A stretch of 64,000 nucleotides of DNA, taken from assembly GCF_013373865.1 (NCBI RefSeq), contig NC_050470.1, positions 16,557,244 to 16,621,243 on the forward strand. The letters are read 5' to 3'. This stretch comes from Monomorium pharaonis. Taxonomy: Eukaryota > Arthropoda > Insecta > Hymenoptera > Formicidae. Under the pieces are notes generated by a model. The model had not been told where the DNA came from, did no database searches, and was given only the letters and a program-made list of their open reading frames with translations. Below, one piece after another: positions 47,862-58,871 of the stretch. The translations under genes were made by a program, and so were the position numbers. Positions within the stretch are counted from its first letter, which is position 1, and every line of letters begins with the position of its first letter.

Positions 47862-48748
47862 TGTAACGACTGTATTTTCCCACTCGGACTAGCTCGTCGG
47901 GATCTAAGGTGTAAGAAAAAGTCCCTAAGACAACAGATTAATTACGTGTATAAAATTACAATATATTTAATAGAATCAAATCGTATGTACAATATTTACA
48001 AAGTATTTATAGAAGAAACGTGAGTTTGCTCTGATCAGCTGTTTCGGCGATCGCGTGCGGCGCTTGGTGACGATCGCGGGGTTCGGTAACGCGACGGCGG
48101 ATAATGCCCCGCGTCAAGACGCTCGAGTTCCGTGACGCGGCGGGAGCGCAGCGCAGCGGTAATTGCCCCGTGCTCGAGTTCGATGACGCGCGATACGGAG
48201 CGTGAAGTGGGGTCGTTTTCTTGCGTTCCGACGGATTCTCGTTTTCGGGGGATCTTCGGGAAAAAACGGCGCAGATCCCGAGAATTCTCGGAGACATAGA
48301 ACATTCTATCTCTTTAGTGTCGGGCCGAGTAATTATGAGAATTAAAAGAATCCGTAGCCGAGAACTCTCGGCGAAGGCAGAGACGCTCTACCCTCAGCTA
48401 GCGGATTCCGATTAGGAGGTTGAAGGCAAGCGATGCCAAGAACAATTGGCTAAGGCGAAAAACTCTTTATCCTAAGCACTGGTACGCAGAAGGCTTCTCT
48501 TTCATATCGGACGGATATCGGTTTGTCGGATACGGCGGATCGAGAAATGATTTGTGCCTCCACCAGAGCGACCTTTTATACCCACCCGGGTGGAGGCTCG
48601 GAGATCTTCGTAGATCTCCGGCTTCCGCCGCGCTCGATTTTCGTCTCAATGTTGTGAAAAGATTTATCACGTGCCTGTATTGCGGTCCGGTGGGTGTTCG
48701 GCCGGACCGTACGCGGACGATGATAGCCGCTGAACGGGGTTCGTTACA
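47862..48748 (-). mobile_element. Solo LTR (887 bp)
   Basis: TGTAACG...CGTTACA ends, flanked by a perfect 4-bp duplication ATGT (47858-47861, 48749-48752). The element is GC-rich against its flanks. On the - strand a TATA box (GGGTATAAAAGGTC, near 48575) gives the orientation. The 4-bp duplication fits Ty3/Gypsy. There is no internal region, so it arose by LTR-LTR recombination. Open frames inside are not genes. Confidence 0.85.
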
Positions 48749-48798
48749 ATGTAGTGAATAATATCAAAGCAAATTTATATAGCAATAGCGAAGAAATA

Positions 48799-48940
48799 CC
48801 CAGTAAACACCATTTATTACAGCAATATAACATAGAAGTAACAAATAATGTAACACTTGTTATTCATACGTTATATAACTACAATATAATGTGTGTATAA
48901 CAAATGCAATATTAAACTGTTATTACACTAAACATTCCCG
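48799..48940. mobile_element. Small element with CCCAGTAAACACC end
   Basis: Starts cccagtaaacaccatttatt. It carries repeated tgttat/ataaca and taatgt/acatta motifs (aacaaataatgtaacacttg). The terminus is comparable to 13675 and 63296. Confidence 0.35.
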
Positions 48941-49110
48941 GGAAAAAATACTCCTTATATGCTTTTATATGCTCATATAAGAAATAATTTTATATGTTGA
49001 TATATGAATTTTGTCCGCATAAACCCTTATATGGTCATATATGATTATCTAAAAGTCATATTCGAGCATATATATTTAAATAAGTTTATATTTGAACCCT
49101 AACAGCACTT
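48941..49110. mobile_element. Small element rich in CATATATG-type motifs
   Basis: A ccgggaaaaaatactcc start resembles the CCCGGAAAAAAA tip at 50262. Motifs ttatatgctcatataag, atatgttgatatatga, atggtcatatatga and cgagcatatatat recur. The second end was not identified. Confidence 0.4.
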
Positions 49111-49315
49111 GACATCATTAGAATATCCTGTACTCGTACTGTGAACATACATACCGTATATAATGTACTGAAAATATTTTTATAATATCTTCTATAATAT
49201 ATCATTAATCGTATATTATTAGAATGTACCTGTTATATCTAAATCAGTATATTATTTCTCGTATATTCTTAAAATTTACTTTTAAGTTATGCAATCTAAA
49301 TACCTTTTATTTTAA

Positions 49316-50534
49316 CCCTCTGACTGCACACTATCAAAAAGTTACGTTCACTGCACACATGGGTGTACGACACCTAGAAAACTTTGACAAGTTGTATTTC
49401 GGGCAAAAATCGACGAATTTCAATCTATTTTTTTTCTCAGAGAAATTTTCTAAGGAAAATTTCTCAGAATTGTGATAAAATAGGTTAGAAAGTCGCATGT
49501 ATAAACTGGAAAAAGATATATTCAATAGACAGACAATAAATCAAAAAAATTAGCATAAAAAATTGTTTTTTTTTTCAAACGCCTGCATTTTGTAGCAAAA
49601 AAATACTTCAAAATATAGTAATTGGAAAGCTGAAAAGTTATATTTTAAGAATCTATTATCAATTTGTTGATTTGTACCAAAAAGTATATTTTTTTAAAGA
49701 TATGAATATTCACTATTTTTCGATCTGACGGTTAATACCGTAAAATCGAAATCATCGTTTGTAAATAAAACGACAACAATTATTGTTTTAATTATTATTT
49801 ATTGTTTATTTAACTCAAATATAAAGAAATGAAAGTTCAACTATACACTCTTCTGTGTATTCACTTCTTTGGAAACATACACAGAAAATAAGGGAATATT
49901 TTTGTTAAATCAAAGAGATTTACTTGAACGAAGATTTATTTCAAAATTTTATATAGTTTAACCAAGAAAATAATATTCTTGTTACTTAAAAATAATTTTC
50001 TTGAATGCAAAAGAAAAAATATCGGATAAAGATAATACATGTTTAAATCGAAGATTATAATTTTTTTAGACTAAAATTATCAAAACAATTATATCATATT
50101 TTTAAAATAATACTTATAGTATTGAAATAAGATTATAATATTTTGAAATTCAAGATTTTTAAATTCTTCTAAGAAAATTATATATTGTTGCTTGCATATG
50201 GAACAAGGATCGCGTTAATTTGAATACATAAGTTTCAATTTGAAAGTAATTTTTTTTCCGGGTACAAAAATTAATTTGTCATACACGAAAATATACTTCA
50301 CTAATGTTCTTTTACTTGGTTTGTTTAAAAAGAAGTAATTTATAGTTGAATGCAATTACTTACATTTCAAATTTCCGCTCTGCACAATTTTGTAACGTTC
50401 GCTGGGTGTATCACACTCAGAATCAAACTTCCATTTTCTCCCCCATGTTCTATCTCTTCACTACTGCTCGTTATAAAATGGCGCACGTTTGAAAATCGGC
50501 CTGGGTGTGGCTAACCCAGAGTGCAGTCAGAGGG
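49316..50534. mobile_element. Non-autonomous piggyBac-type element
   Basis: TTAA on both sides (49312-49315, 50535-50538) and ends CCCTCTGACTGCACACT / rc CCCTCTGACTGCACTCTG. CCC-starting TIRs at TTAA are diagnostic for piggyBac. The subterminal parts carry gggtgta/cacctag-type motifs. No transposase; a further element lies inside at 49880. Confidence 0.87.
49880..50262. mobile_element. TA-flanked element with CAAGAAAA/TTTTCTTG motifs
   Basis: Tips CACAGAAAATAAGGG and (reverse complement) CCCGGAAAAAAAATTAC, TA on both sides. The interior has repeated aagaaaataatattcttg, aattttcttgaatg, attcttctaagaaaat and ttgaaattcaaga. Termini belong with the GGAAAAAA group. Confidence 0.55.
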
Positions 50535-50663
50535 TTAATGTTCAAAGTTTATTTTTGGACGCTAAAGTACAAGGTATTTAAATTGCATAACTCAAAAGTA
50601 TGCTTAAAATATACTGGAAATAATATACAGATTTAGATATAACAAGTACATTAATAATATACG

Positions 50664-50973
50664 AATGGCCTAGTTTACACCGCGCGACCTGACCTATGCC
50701 CTAATCTATACCCCGACCTAAAGTAGGCTACTAATGTTTACACGCGTTATGTTATGTGGCCTAAGATGGGTCAAGGATCGTCAAAAAGTGGCCTGGCCCA
50801 AACAAGTCTGCGAGCGTTTACACCGTTGTGAACTATCGGGTTGGGTCGAATATAATGTATAAGTCGCGGACTAAACGTACAGTATAAACGTGCTCAATGA
50901 TAAGTACTTACAATAGCGCCATCTGTCCACCGACGGCCTTGCGCGTTGTTCTCGTGTGGAGTGCATAGACTGA
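50664..50973. other. GC-richer sequence, unidentified
   Basis: gtttacaccgcgcgacctg, gtttacacgcgttatgt and cgtttacaccgttgtgaa show a repeated 'gtttacac(c)g' motif. This may be a subterminal motif of another element. No frame. Confidence 0.35.
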
Positions 50974-51554
50974 CAAGGGAACCTCGCGAACCCGTAAATT
51001 CTGATTTTAATGAAACTTGGCATAAATGTAGACGGGGTGAATACATGAATTTAGACATTTTTAGTTGGTGCCCAAAAACGGTTTGAAGAGATGAAACTAC
51101 GCTTCAAAGTTGAAACATTTTTGCGGTTTTTCGATATATCTCGTAAACTAAACAAAATATTAAAAAATGTTTTATACAAAAGTTTTACAGCATAAATACC
51201 TCCATTTAACTACGCTATTTATTTTTCAAAAAGAAAAAAATTTTTTTTATAAAAAAATTTTTTTTAAATAAATAGCATAGTTAAATAAAGGTACTTATAC
51301 TGTAAAACTTTCGTATGAAACATTTTTTTATATTTGGTTTAATTGGTTTAATTGGCGCATTTTTTTATATTTGGTTTAATTTGGTTTAATTGGCGAAAAA
51401 CCGCAAAAATCGTCTCAACTTTAAAGGGTAGTTTCATCCCTTTAAACCGTTTTTGGGCACCAACTAAAAATTTCTAAATTCATATATTTACTCCCTCTAC
51501 ATTTATGCCAAGTTTCAGTAAAATCTGAATTTTCGAGTTCGCGAAGTTCCCTTG
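50974..51554. mobile_element. Foldback element F, complete copy
   Basis: A 581-bp palindromic element, ends CAAGGGAACCTCGCGAACCC / rc CAAGGGAACTTCGCGAACTC. It is flanked by TGA on each side (50971-50973, 51555-51557). A 3-bp TNA-type duplication fits PIF/Harbinger, which is inference. The arms match over nearly their full length; there is a small local duplication of ttggtttaattggt near 51345. Confidence 0.85.
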
Positions 51555-51557
51555 TGA

Positions 51558-52254
51558 GTTAAATCTATGGTCGAGTGTTGAGCTCAGTATATGTTGGTAT
51601 ATATTCTGTGGTGTCGAGGCACGTCGAGGTTAATGGTCAATCCGCGGCGATCTTTTATATGTATATGTGAATCACGTTGTTGCGCTCGCCAGCCAGTGCG
51701 AATCCGTTTATATTCTACAATAATTTTCCGCATATTACATATATATAGGCAGTTGAGATCATCGGAGTCAGTGGTTATAATCATACTGGTGTAGATTGGC
51801 TTCCATTTACACTACTCGATTGAAACAATACTACAAGACATCGCCGTTGCACAACTGTTTCAAGCCATTAAGGAAGCGCACGCCTTTCCGCTATTCCGTG
51901 GAACCATCACGTGGAAACACGTGACACCAGGAGAGTGAGTTTTATCAAAAAGCACTTTTTACTTGCTTGTTGATATTTTGCTTTTTGTATTTAAACGTTA
52001 TATATTGGCTTTAAATTATATATGATCTTAGTAGTATTTAATAGTATTACCCTAATAAATTTAAATTAAATTTATAAGTTCTTTATTCCTTATTGATTGA
52101 ATTTGAATGCTTAATATTTACCTATAAATTTTTTTATCTATTGAGGATTATTACATATATTATTCATATTAGTATAATTCTAATTCGAGTGGTAATTCCC
52201 TTGAAAATGTGAAAAATATGTTTCTTTATTTATCAGAAATAATAAATAAGTATA
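51558..52254. other. Intergenic sequence with possible exon-like island
   Basis: 51590-51940 is less AT-rich, and ccaggagagtgagttttatc near 51930 contains a GTGAGT donor-like site. The 66- and 67-codon frames on both strands show no domain. Nothing firm. Confidence 0.3.
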
Positions 52255-52270
52255 TAATACTTGGAAATAT

Positions 52271-53997
52271 GAATGAATAGTTTATTGTGTCCCAATAAAG
52301 GGATTACAAGGCGCTTTTAAAATACTACGGAGCGTTGCTGAACCGTTTACACTTTACTCATCCCTCTACTCCCAAACCGACCTGGCCATTTGCGACCCTT
52401 ACACACTATTTCCCCCCACCCCCTCGCACGCCCTTACCCCCCTCCCCCCACTCTCTTCTCCTTCGGCCTTCCTTCCTGACTCTTCCTCTTCCAATTATCT
52501 CTGCCTTCCTCCTTCTTCCTTTCCTCCTCAGTTTCCTCCACTCCGATTTCATCTCAGTGGGCCTCTCCTCCTCTCCTCTCTCTCCTGTCTCCCTCTGCTC
52601 TCTCCGCCTTTCAGTCTCCTCCTAAGCATATAAAACATACCCTTACTTTTTTCCTCCGTCTACCTTCCCTCTCTTCACTCCCTCCACTCCTCTCTCCCCT
52701 ATCTCCTTCCCCCTTTTTCCTTCTCTGCTCCCCTTCTTTCTCCTTGTTCCACACCCATTCTATTCCTCTTCTCCATTTCTCTTTCCACCCTCTCCTATAC
52801 TTCCTGTCCTCTATCCCCTTTTCCTCCATAGTCTCCATTCCTCCTCCGTTGCTTTCCCCGTGCTCCTTTTCTCCTCCTTGTCGTCTCCTTCCGTCTGTTG
52901 TCCTCCTTCACTCTTTCCTTCTTGGTTTCTTCTTTCCTTCTCTCTCCACTCCACTCTCTCCCTCTCCCCGTTTCTCCCCCTCTTCCTCACCTCTCCTCAC
53001 TTCTTGCCACCAATCTCCCTTGCTTTCTCCTTTCCTCCTCTTCTCTTCTTCCTCCTTTTTCACTGTTCTCTTCTCGTCTTCTCTACCCTCCATCTACCCC
53101 TCTTCCTTGTCATCCCCAGGTTGATCCTCTTCTCTTCCTCCGCGTCCACCTTGGGTATCCTGCCCGCTCCTCTTTTCCCTCGGCTCTCTTTCCTCTTCTT
53201 CTTCCCTTCTCGCTCCTTCTCCCTAATCTTTCCAATCTTACCTCCAAACCCTCAGTCTTTCTCTAACCTCTTTCAGCCCACTCGCCATCTCCTCTCTCAA
53301 GCCCTTCATCTCTCTTCTTACTTCCTCCATCTTCTCTCTTCCCTCGTACTTTCTTTTCTCTTCTCCTCTTCACTATTTCTTCTCACCCTGCACCGGGTCC
53401 TCCTTCTTCCTCTTGATTTTTACTTAACGACTTTCTTTGCCACTACTTTTAACTTATTATCACACTTCTTCTCTATCTCACATGTCACCGACGGACCACG
53501 TGTTGTGGGACTCAGCGTTCCCAAACTCGCTACCGTCTTCCCCCGTCACTCCTGCCAACCTTGTCTACCTCTTCCTACGTTCTTGTCCGGCTTTCCACCA
53601 GATCTCCTCTGTCCGCACTTCCTTCTCCAGGATGGCGCTGCTCTTCCTCTCCGCCGCTCCGTCGCCGCGCCATCTCACCGAACTCTCCTGCTACATCTCC
53701 GTCTTCACTTTTTCTCCTGTCGCCCTCTTCCTGTCCTCTTCTTCTCGACCAACACTTCTATACTCTATTTTACTCTCTCTCGCCTCCGAAACTTCTCCAA
53801 CCTTTCTCTTCTCATTTTTTCTCTCCTCTGTCCTCCCTTGCTTTCCCTCCAATTGCCCGATTACTCTTCAACCTTCTCTTCTCGAATCTTCAACTCATGT
53901 CTTTCACTATCACCTCCTTCACCACTTTTCACCTTTTCATTCCGGAGCCCTCCACACCACATATTCTCCCTATCACGCCATCTTCCCCTCTTATCTC
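52271..53997 (-). mobile_element. Purine-rich retroposon with 16-bp target duplication
   Basis: Flanked by identical TAATACTTGGAAATAT at 52255-52270 and 53998-54013. Read on the - strand, it ends in cttattgggacacaataaac (AATAAA signal) and a short ctattcattc tail, the mark of target-primed reverse transcription. The whole + strand is C+T-rich. - strand frames encode short charged E/K/R-rich peptides. The + strand 398-codon L/S/P frame is a shadow. It is a 1.7-kb copy, either a 5'-truncated LINE or a non-autonomous retroposon. Related: 55394, 5346 and 8516. Confidence 0.8.
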
Positions 53998-54013
53998 TAA
54001 TACTTGGAAATAT

Positions 54014-54595
54014 TACTTCTTCTTTTCTTGGATACAAATATTACTTCTTTTCTTGATATAAAAGTCACACATGCTAATGTGACAAACGAGAAAATCTCAG
54101 CTCTAATTAAGATTTGGTTAGCGCATGTAAAGGAAGGCATGGAAAGAGAATTGGGACGAGAACGTGTGGAAAGAGAAGTAGAAAGAAAAAAAATGTGGTA
54201 CAACAAGACTGAATTAAGATAAGATTATCTACTTTTTTAGTTAATAATTGTTTATTTAAAATTTTTTTATACTTTTAATTGCAAGTATATTTTCAATCTT
54301 TTGCTTAATGACGAAGAATTGGAACTTAATTTTCTATTTTAACACATAATTTTGTAGTTTGTTTTAGATTAAAAGTCCACAATTTGAAATATTGTATTTA
54401 ATTGGTCATGTAATATTTTCTGACTATGTACTAAGACTACGTATTAAAACTCATAAGAAGTTTGTGGACAGCATATGTATTTCCAATGTTTCACTTTGAA
54501 TTTTATGTAAAACGTTATGTAATGACATTTATAATGTAAATTTATAAAACAAAATGTTAATATTTTAATATATAGTATTGTACGTTTTATAAAAT
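54014..54595. other. AT-rich intergenic sequence
   Basis: Directly after the target duplication there is a tattacttcttcttttcttg / tattacttcttttcttga tandem pair. No gene recognised; a 72-codon frame with E/R-rich content is unsupported. Confidence 0.4.
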
Positions 54596-55393
54596 TGTGA
54601 CGATTGTCACTAGGTCCCGGGGCCGACCACCCGCCCCACTATACGGGACTCGGCGTCCACGGACGCCCCTCTCGAAAGTCTAGTATCCCCGTCGGGGAAC
54701 CGATCCCACCACGCTGCTGGGAGCGCGTGGGGATCGCCCCGACGGGTATAAAAGCCGAGCTCGATCGGGATCGAGCACCATTCCTCGTCGACAGGGCTGG
54801 TCATCAGACCGCTCTGCCGCCTGGCGCACGCCGGCTTTCGACTTCCTGGTTCCCGCCGACGAGACCGGTCACTAGATCAGTGATGGGCAGTCGTGGGAAT
54901 AAAGTTGCGCATGCGCTATGAGCAAACGCTACGAGTCCTCAGTAATGTAACTATTTCGCTTGATATAAGGTGTCGCTTAGACCCGAACAAGGAAGGAAAT
55001 GTAAAAAAAAATAAGAAAAAAAAAGAAAATTTCTATTTAAAAAATAGAACAGATTTAATATGTGTTAATCATCAAATTTATTTATTTACTATGTTTTATG
55101 TCTGCAGCCGATTTATTATGCGAATACCAACATTTGTTGTAACGGTAAGGGAAACTGCAGAAAACCTTACCAGTATTCCAAGAAAAACATTGTACATAAG
55201 AAAATAATACATTTAAGCATATATAAACTTAAATATTAATACGTTATACTTATTATATAATATAATGTACTTATATCTAAATATGACTAAATACAATAAA
55301 TATAATATTGTATGTAATTGTAATTAAGAAAATGTCATTAACAAATTAAAAAAATAATACATGTCAGCAAATGTGTACTTATATCTAAATATA

Positions 55394-57612
55394 TATATAT
55401 AGACTTTATTGTGTCCCAATATGGGGTTACAAGGCGCTTTTTCCACGGAGCGTTCCCGAACCGTTCACAGTTGTATCCTCTCTACTCCCGAACCGACCTG
55501 GCCATTTGCGACCCTTACATTCTAACACCCTCCCCCCCTCGCACGCCCTTATCCCCTTTTCCCCACCCCCTAATCCCACTCTCTCCTCTCTTTTGCCCCT
55601 TCTTCATTGTCCTTTTTCCATTCATCTCTCTTCATCTCTGCTCTCTTCCTTCTACTTCTCCTCCTTGATTTCCTCTTTCCGTTTTTCATCAAGGGGCCTC
55701 TCCTCCTCTCCTCTTTCTCCTGTCTCCCTCTGCTCTCTCCGCCTCTTTGTCTCTTTCCCCTCATGCTTTCTCGCCGTCTCTCCTTCTTTCCTGCCTCTCC
55801 TCCTAAGACAATCAATTAAATCATTATTCTCCTTCCACCTCTCATTCTTCCCAACTTGCCGTCTCTCTGTCATCTCTCTACTTTCCGTGCTGTTGAGCCC
55901 CCCCGACTCCTTACGCTCTTCTCTGCTCTTTTCACTCTCCTGCTCCTCTTAACCTCCCCTCCTTGTCTCTCCCTCTCCCTCTCTGATCTCCTCGGCTCCT
56001 CTCTCTTCCATCTGTTTGACCGTTCTTCTCTTTCACTAGCAAGCCGTTTATCCATACATTCATACTCCTCTACATATCAGCCATACATATAAAGATATAA
56101 CATATATAAAATATATAATACAACACAGGAACAAAATATACAATAACAAGACAAACACAATTGTAAACGAAACGGAAGTCCACCTGTCCCCCAACTTCTT
56201 CCCTATCAATATCTCATTATAATATATTACATGTCTAATCTCCTCCTACCAACCTGGCCCTTGAGCAGCCCCACAGACGTATACCCCTCCTCCCCTCCAC
56301 GGATCCTCCATACCTCTTTCTCCCTCTCTCCCCTTCCTTATCCTTCTTTATCGCCTCTCGCTCCCTTCTCCAAATGCCTTCACTGCCGCTTCCAAGTTAA
56401 TTCCTCTCTGCTCCCCTCTCATTCCATCTAACTGTCCTCTCCCGAACTCCAATTCTTCTGGCTCCGTCATCCTCCGCCTCCTCCTCTACCCTCTGTCTCT
56501 CCTCTCTCCAGTTTCTGTTCCTGTTCTCACCTCCTTTTTAACTCCTACCTATAACCAAAAACAACTCTTATTTTCCTTCTTGCAATCCGCCTATCCTCCT
56601 CTTCCCCCTCCTCCTCCCTGTCACTTCCTCCCTCCTCCTTGCCGTCTCTTCCTGTCCTCCTTGTCTCTGCTTCCTTCCCCCCACCAGTCTCCATCGTCCC
56701 TCCACTCCGCTCCCTCTCTACACCGACTTTCTTTGCTCCTTGTTCCCTTTCCGCCTCTTCTCCGCTTGTCTCCATCCGACCGTCTTTTCTTCCCCTCTGC
56801 TTCCTCTTCTTTCTCCCTGGCCGCTTCTCCATACCTTTCTTCCCCTCTTTTCTTCCTCGTCTGGATCCAAGTCCTCTTCTCCCGTCTGCCACCTCTCCAG
56901 TCTCGCCTCCAGACTTCTAAATCTTTTCCTAACCTCTTTTAACCCTTTTGGCATTTTCACTCTGTTTTCTTACTTCTCTTCCAATCTCTTCTATCCTCCT
57001 CTCGACCGCACTTTTTTCCCTCACTCTGTCCTTTTCCGTCTCCTTCATTATCCCATTCTCTTCTCCTCATTATTACATTTCATCTCTGTTTCTATTTTCA
57101 CCTCATCTGCTTTCTCTCACTCTGCTATTACTGTTTCTGCGTCGGCTATCTTTTCCTTCGACGGACCACGTGCTGTGAGAATCTGCGTTCCCAAAGCTCG
57201 CTACCGTCTGCCGCCTCACTCCTGCCAACCTGTTTTCCACCATCTTCTCCATCCGCGCCATCTCTCCTCTCCTCGTCATCTTCCTCGTTCCCGTCTTCAT
57301 CTCCTGCCAACCGGCTTTTCCTTTCTTCTCAGCGCCCTCTCACTGTCCTCTTCTTCTCCACGGCTACTTCACTCCACATTCTTTCCTCTCATCTCCCAAA
57401 CTCCACCACGATATCTTTTCATATCTTTTCTTTTCCGCCGTCCTCCTGCTTCCCTCCAATCGCCCGACCACCACTCGTCCTCTTCTACCCGAATTTTCAC
57501 TTTCCTACTCTCCCTCTCACCTCCATTATCACTTCACTGCTCCTTACTTTGGAGCTTCCAAATTCACACCCGTTCTCACCGACGCCATTATTCTTCTCCT
57601 ATATATAGTATA
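55394..57612 (-). mobile_element. Purine-rich retroposon(s) inside the hAT
   Basis: Flanked by TATATCTAAATATA (55380-55393, 57613-57626). The 3' end on the - strand (catattgggacacaataaag) matches the element at 52271, as do gcgacccttacattc and the cggaccacgtgctgtg...gcgttcccaa block. A second AT-rich, 3'-end-like segment at about 56085-56170, followed again by polypyrimidine, suggests two tandem insertions or an inserted piece. - strand frames of 60-115 codons are extremely rich in R, E, K and G; these are ORF1-like at most. Confidence 0.7.
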
Positions 57613-57626
57613 TATATCTAAATATA

Positions 57627-58871
57627 AACAAATACAATAAGTATATTTTTTTTACTATTAAGCACTTTTAAGTATAAATATATATGTATTATAATGAAGA
57701 AAGTGTATTTAACAATATTTAATACATAATTTTATATTTGTAAAAATTAATTAAATAATAATTTATTACGATGAGGTAGAGGCACTTCCAGACGTTTGCT
57801 GCAATAAAATAAATTAATAATTAACAACATATATATATATATATATATTTAATAAATATTTAGAATTGCACTAAGATATACTTATGTATATTAGTTCATT
57901 TAAAAAACTTAAGAAACAAAAATAAAAAGAAAAAACTAAAAATAATATATTGCAATAAATATTGCACTGTCTTGATATATAAATATCATACAACAGAAAA
58001 TATAAGAATTGTAATAAATATTCAAACGATTTGCGTAAGAAAATAAAGTAAATAAAATCAAGGCAAAAAGTAATTAATTAATTAAAAATAATTGGTACCA
58101 GAATCAGGAGACGAACATGAAGGAGAGGACGATGATCGGTTTGCAAAGATTGTTAAAAACGGAAAAATGCTTCTAAACTTCTAAACTTCCAGGACGAAGC
58201 GATGATATAAGAACTGGACATCAACATCACAGGAGGAAAGAGGATACGGGATTTAATCCTACAATAAAAAGAGGAAAAGAGGCAGAAAATAGTTGGCAAA
58301 AGTAATTAAATATTACATTAGATAACAGATAAAATTCTTTACAAGAAAACAAAAATAAAATACTTTAAAATAAAACAAAAATAAAATACTTTAAAATAAA
58401 ACAAAAATAGAATACTTTAAAATAAAACATTAATAAACAAACATAAAAAAACATGTATTGCACTACATAGTTATGTTATGTTGTTTCACAGAAAAACTAA
58501 AATAATTAAACATTAAAATACGTAATATGCAAAAAATTTATAAAATTAAAAAAAATTAAAAAAATAAATAATGAAAAAATATATGTAAAAAATTATATCA
58601 AAAGTTATATTATTATTAACACTTGAATAAAAAGAGAGTGCGGATGTTAAAAAATATTAAAAGCAATGACAAAATAAAATCACAAAAGTAAAAGATTTTC
58701 AAAGTTGTGCAATATTGTGCAGTTTGTACTTATTGAGATGTTAATAAAATTAAAAAGAAATGAGATTAAATTGTTAAAGGAATGTTACAATAAAAAGTAT
58801 GAGTAAAAAAGTTTATTTTTATCTATTTATCTTCAGCCTCACTACTGTTATTATTAGAAGAAAATAAATTC
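57627..58871. other. AT-rich noncoding part of the hAT
   Basis: No frames of note. It contains (AT)n near 57830 and three copies of a ~28-bp unit (aaaataaaatactttaaaat) at 58345-58435. It lies downstream of the transposase stop and is probably the hAT 3' region plus insertions. Confidence 0.5.

Larger units (their letters stand above)
49210..50663. mobile_element. Foldback element interrupted by piggyBac-type element
   Basis: 49210-49311 and 50539-50663 are inverted copies (cgtatattattagaatgtac / acattaataatatacg; ttgttatatctaaatc; gttatgcaat-taaatacctt). The piggyBac-type element sits exactly between the arms. The loop may therefore have supplied the TTAA target. Confidence 0.72.

Noticed and set aside
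48007..48761. Frames of 64-113 codons on both strands
   Set aside because: All within a GC-rich solo LTR with a perfect ATGT duplication; no gag/pol-like motif.
52860..54056. 398-codon + strand open frame and neighbours (also 56740-57621, 8510-9271)
   Set aside because: L/S/P/F-rich translation of a polypyrimidine strand. The retroposon's 3' end and tail show that the sense strand is -, so these frames are shadows.
54604..54921. 105-codon + strand frame
   Set aside because: Runs across the LTR/hAT junction (54878), so it cannot be an ancestral gene.
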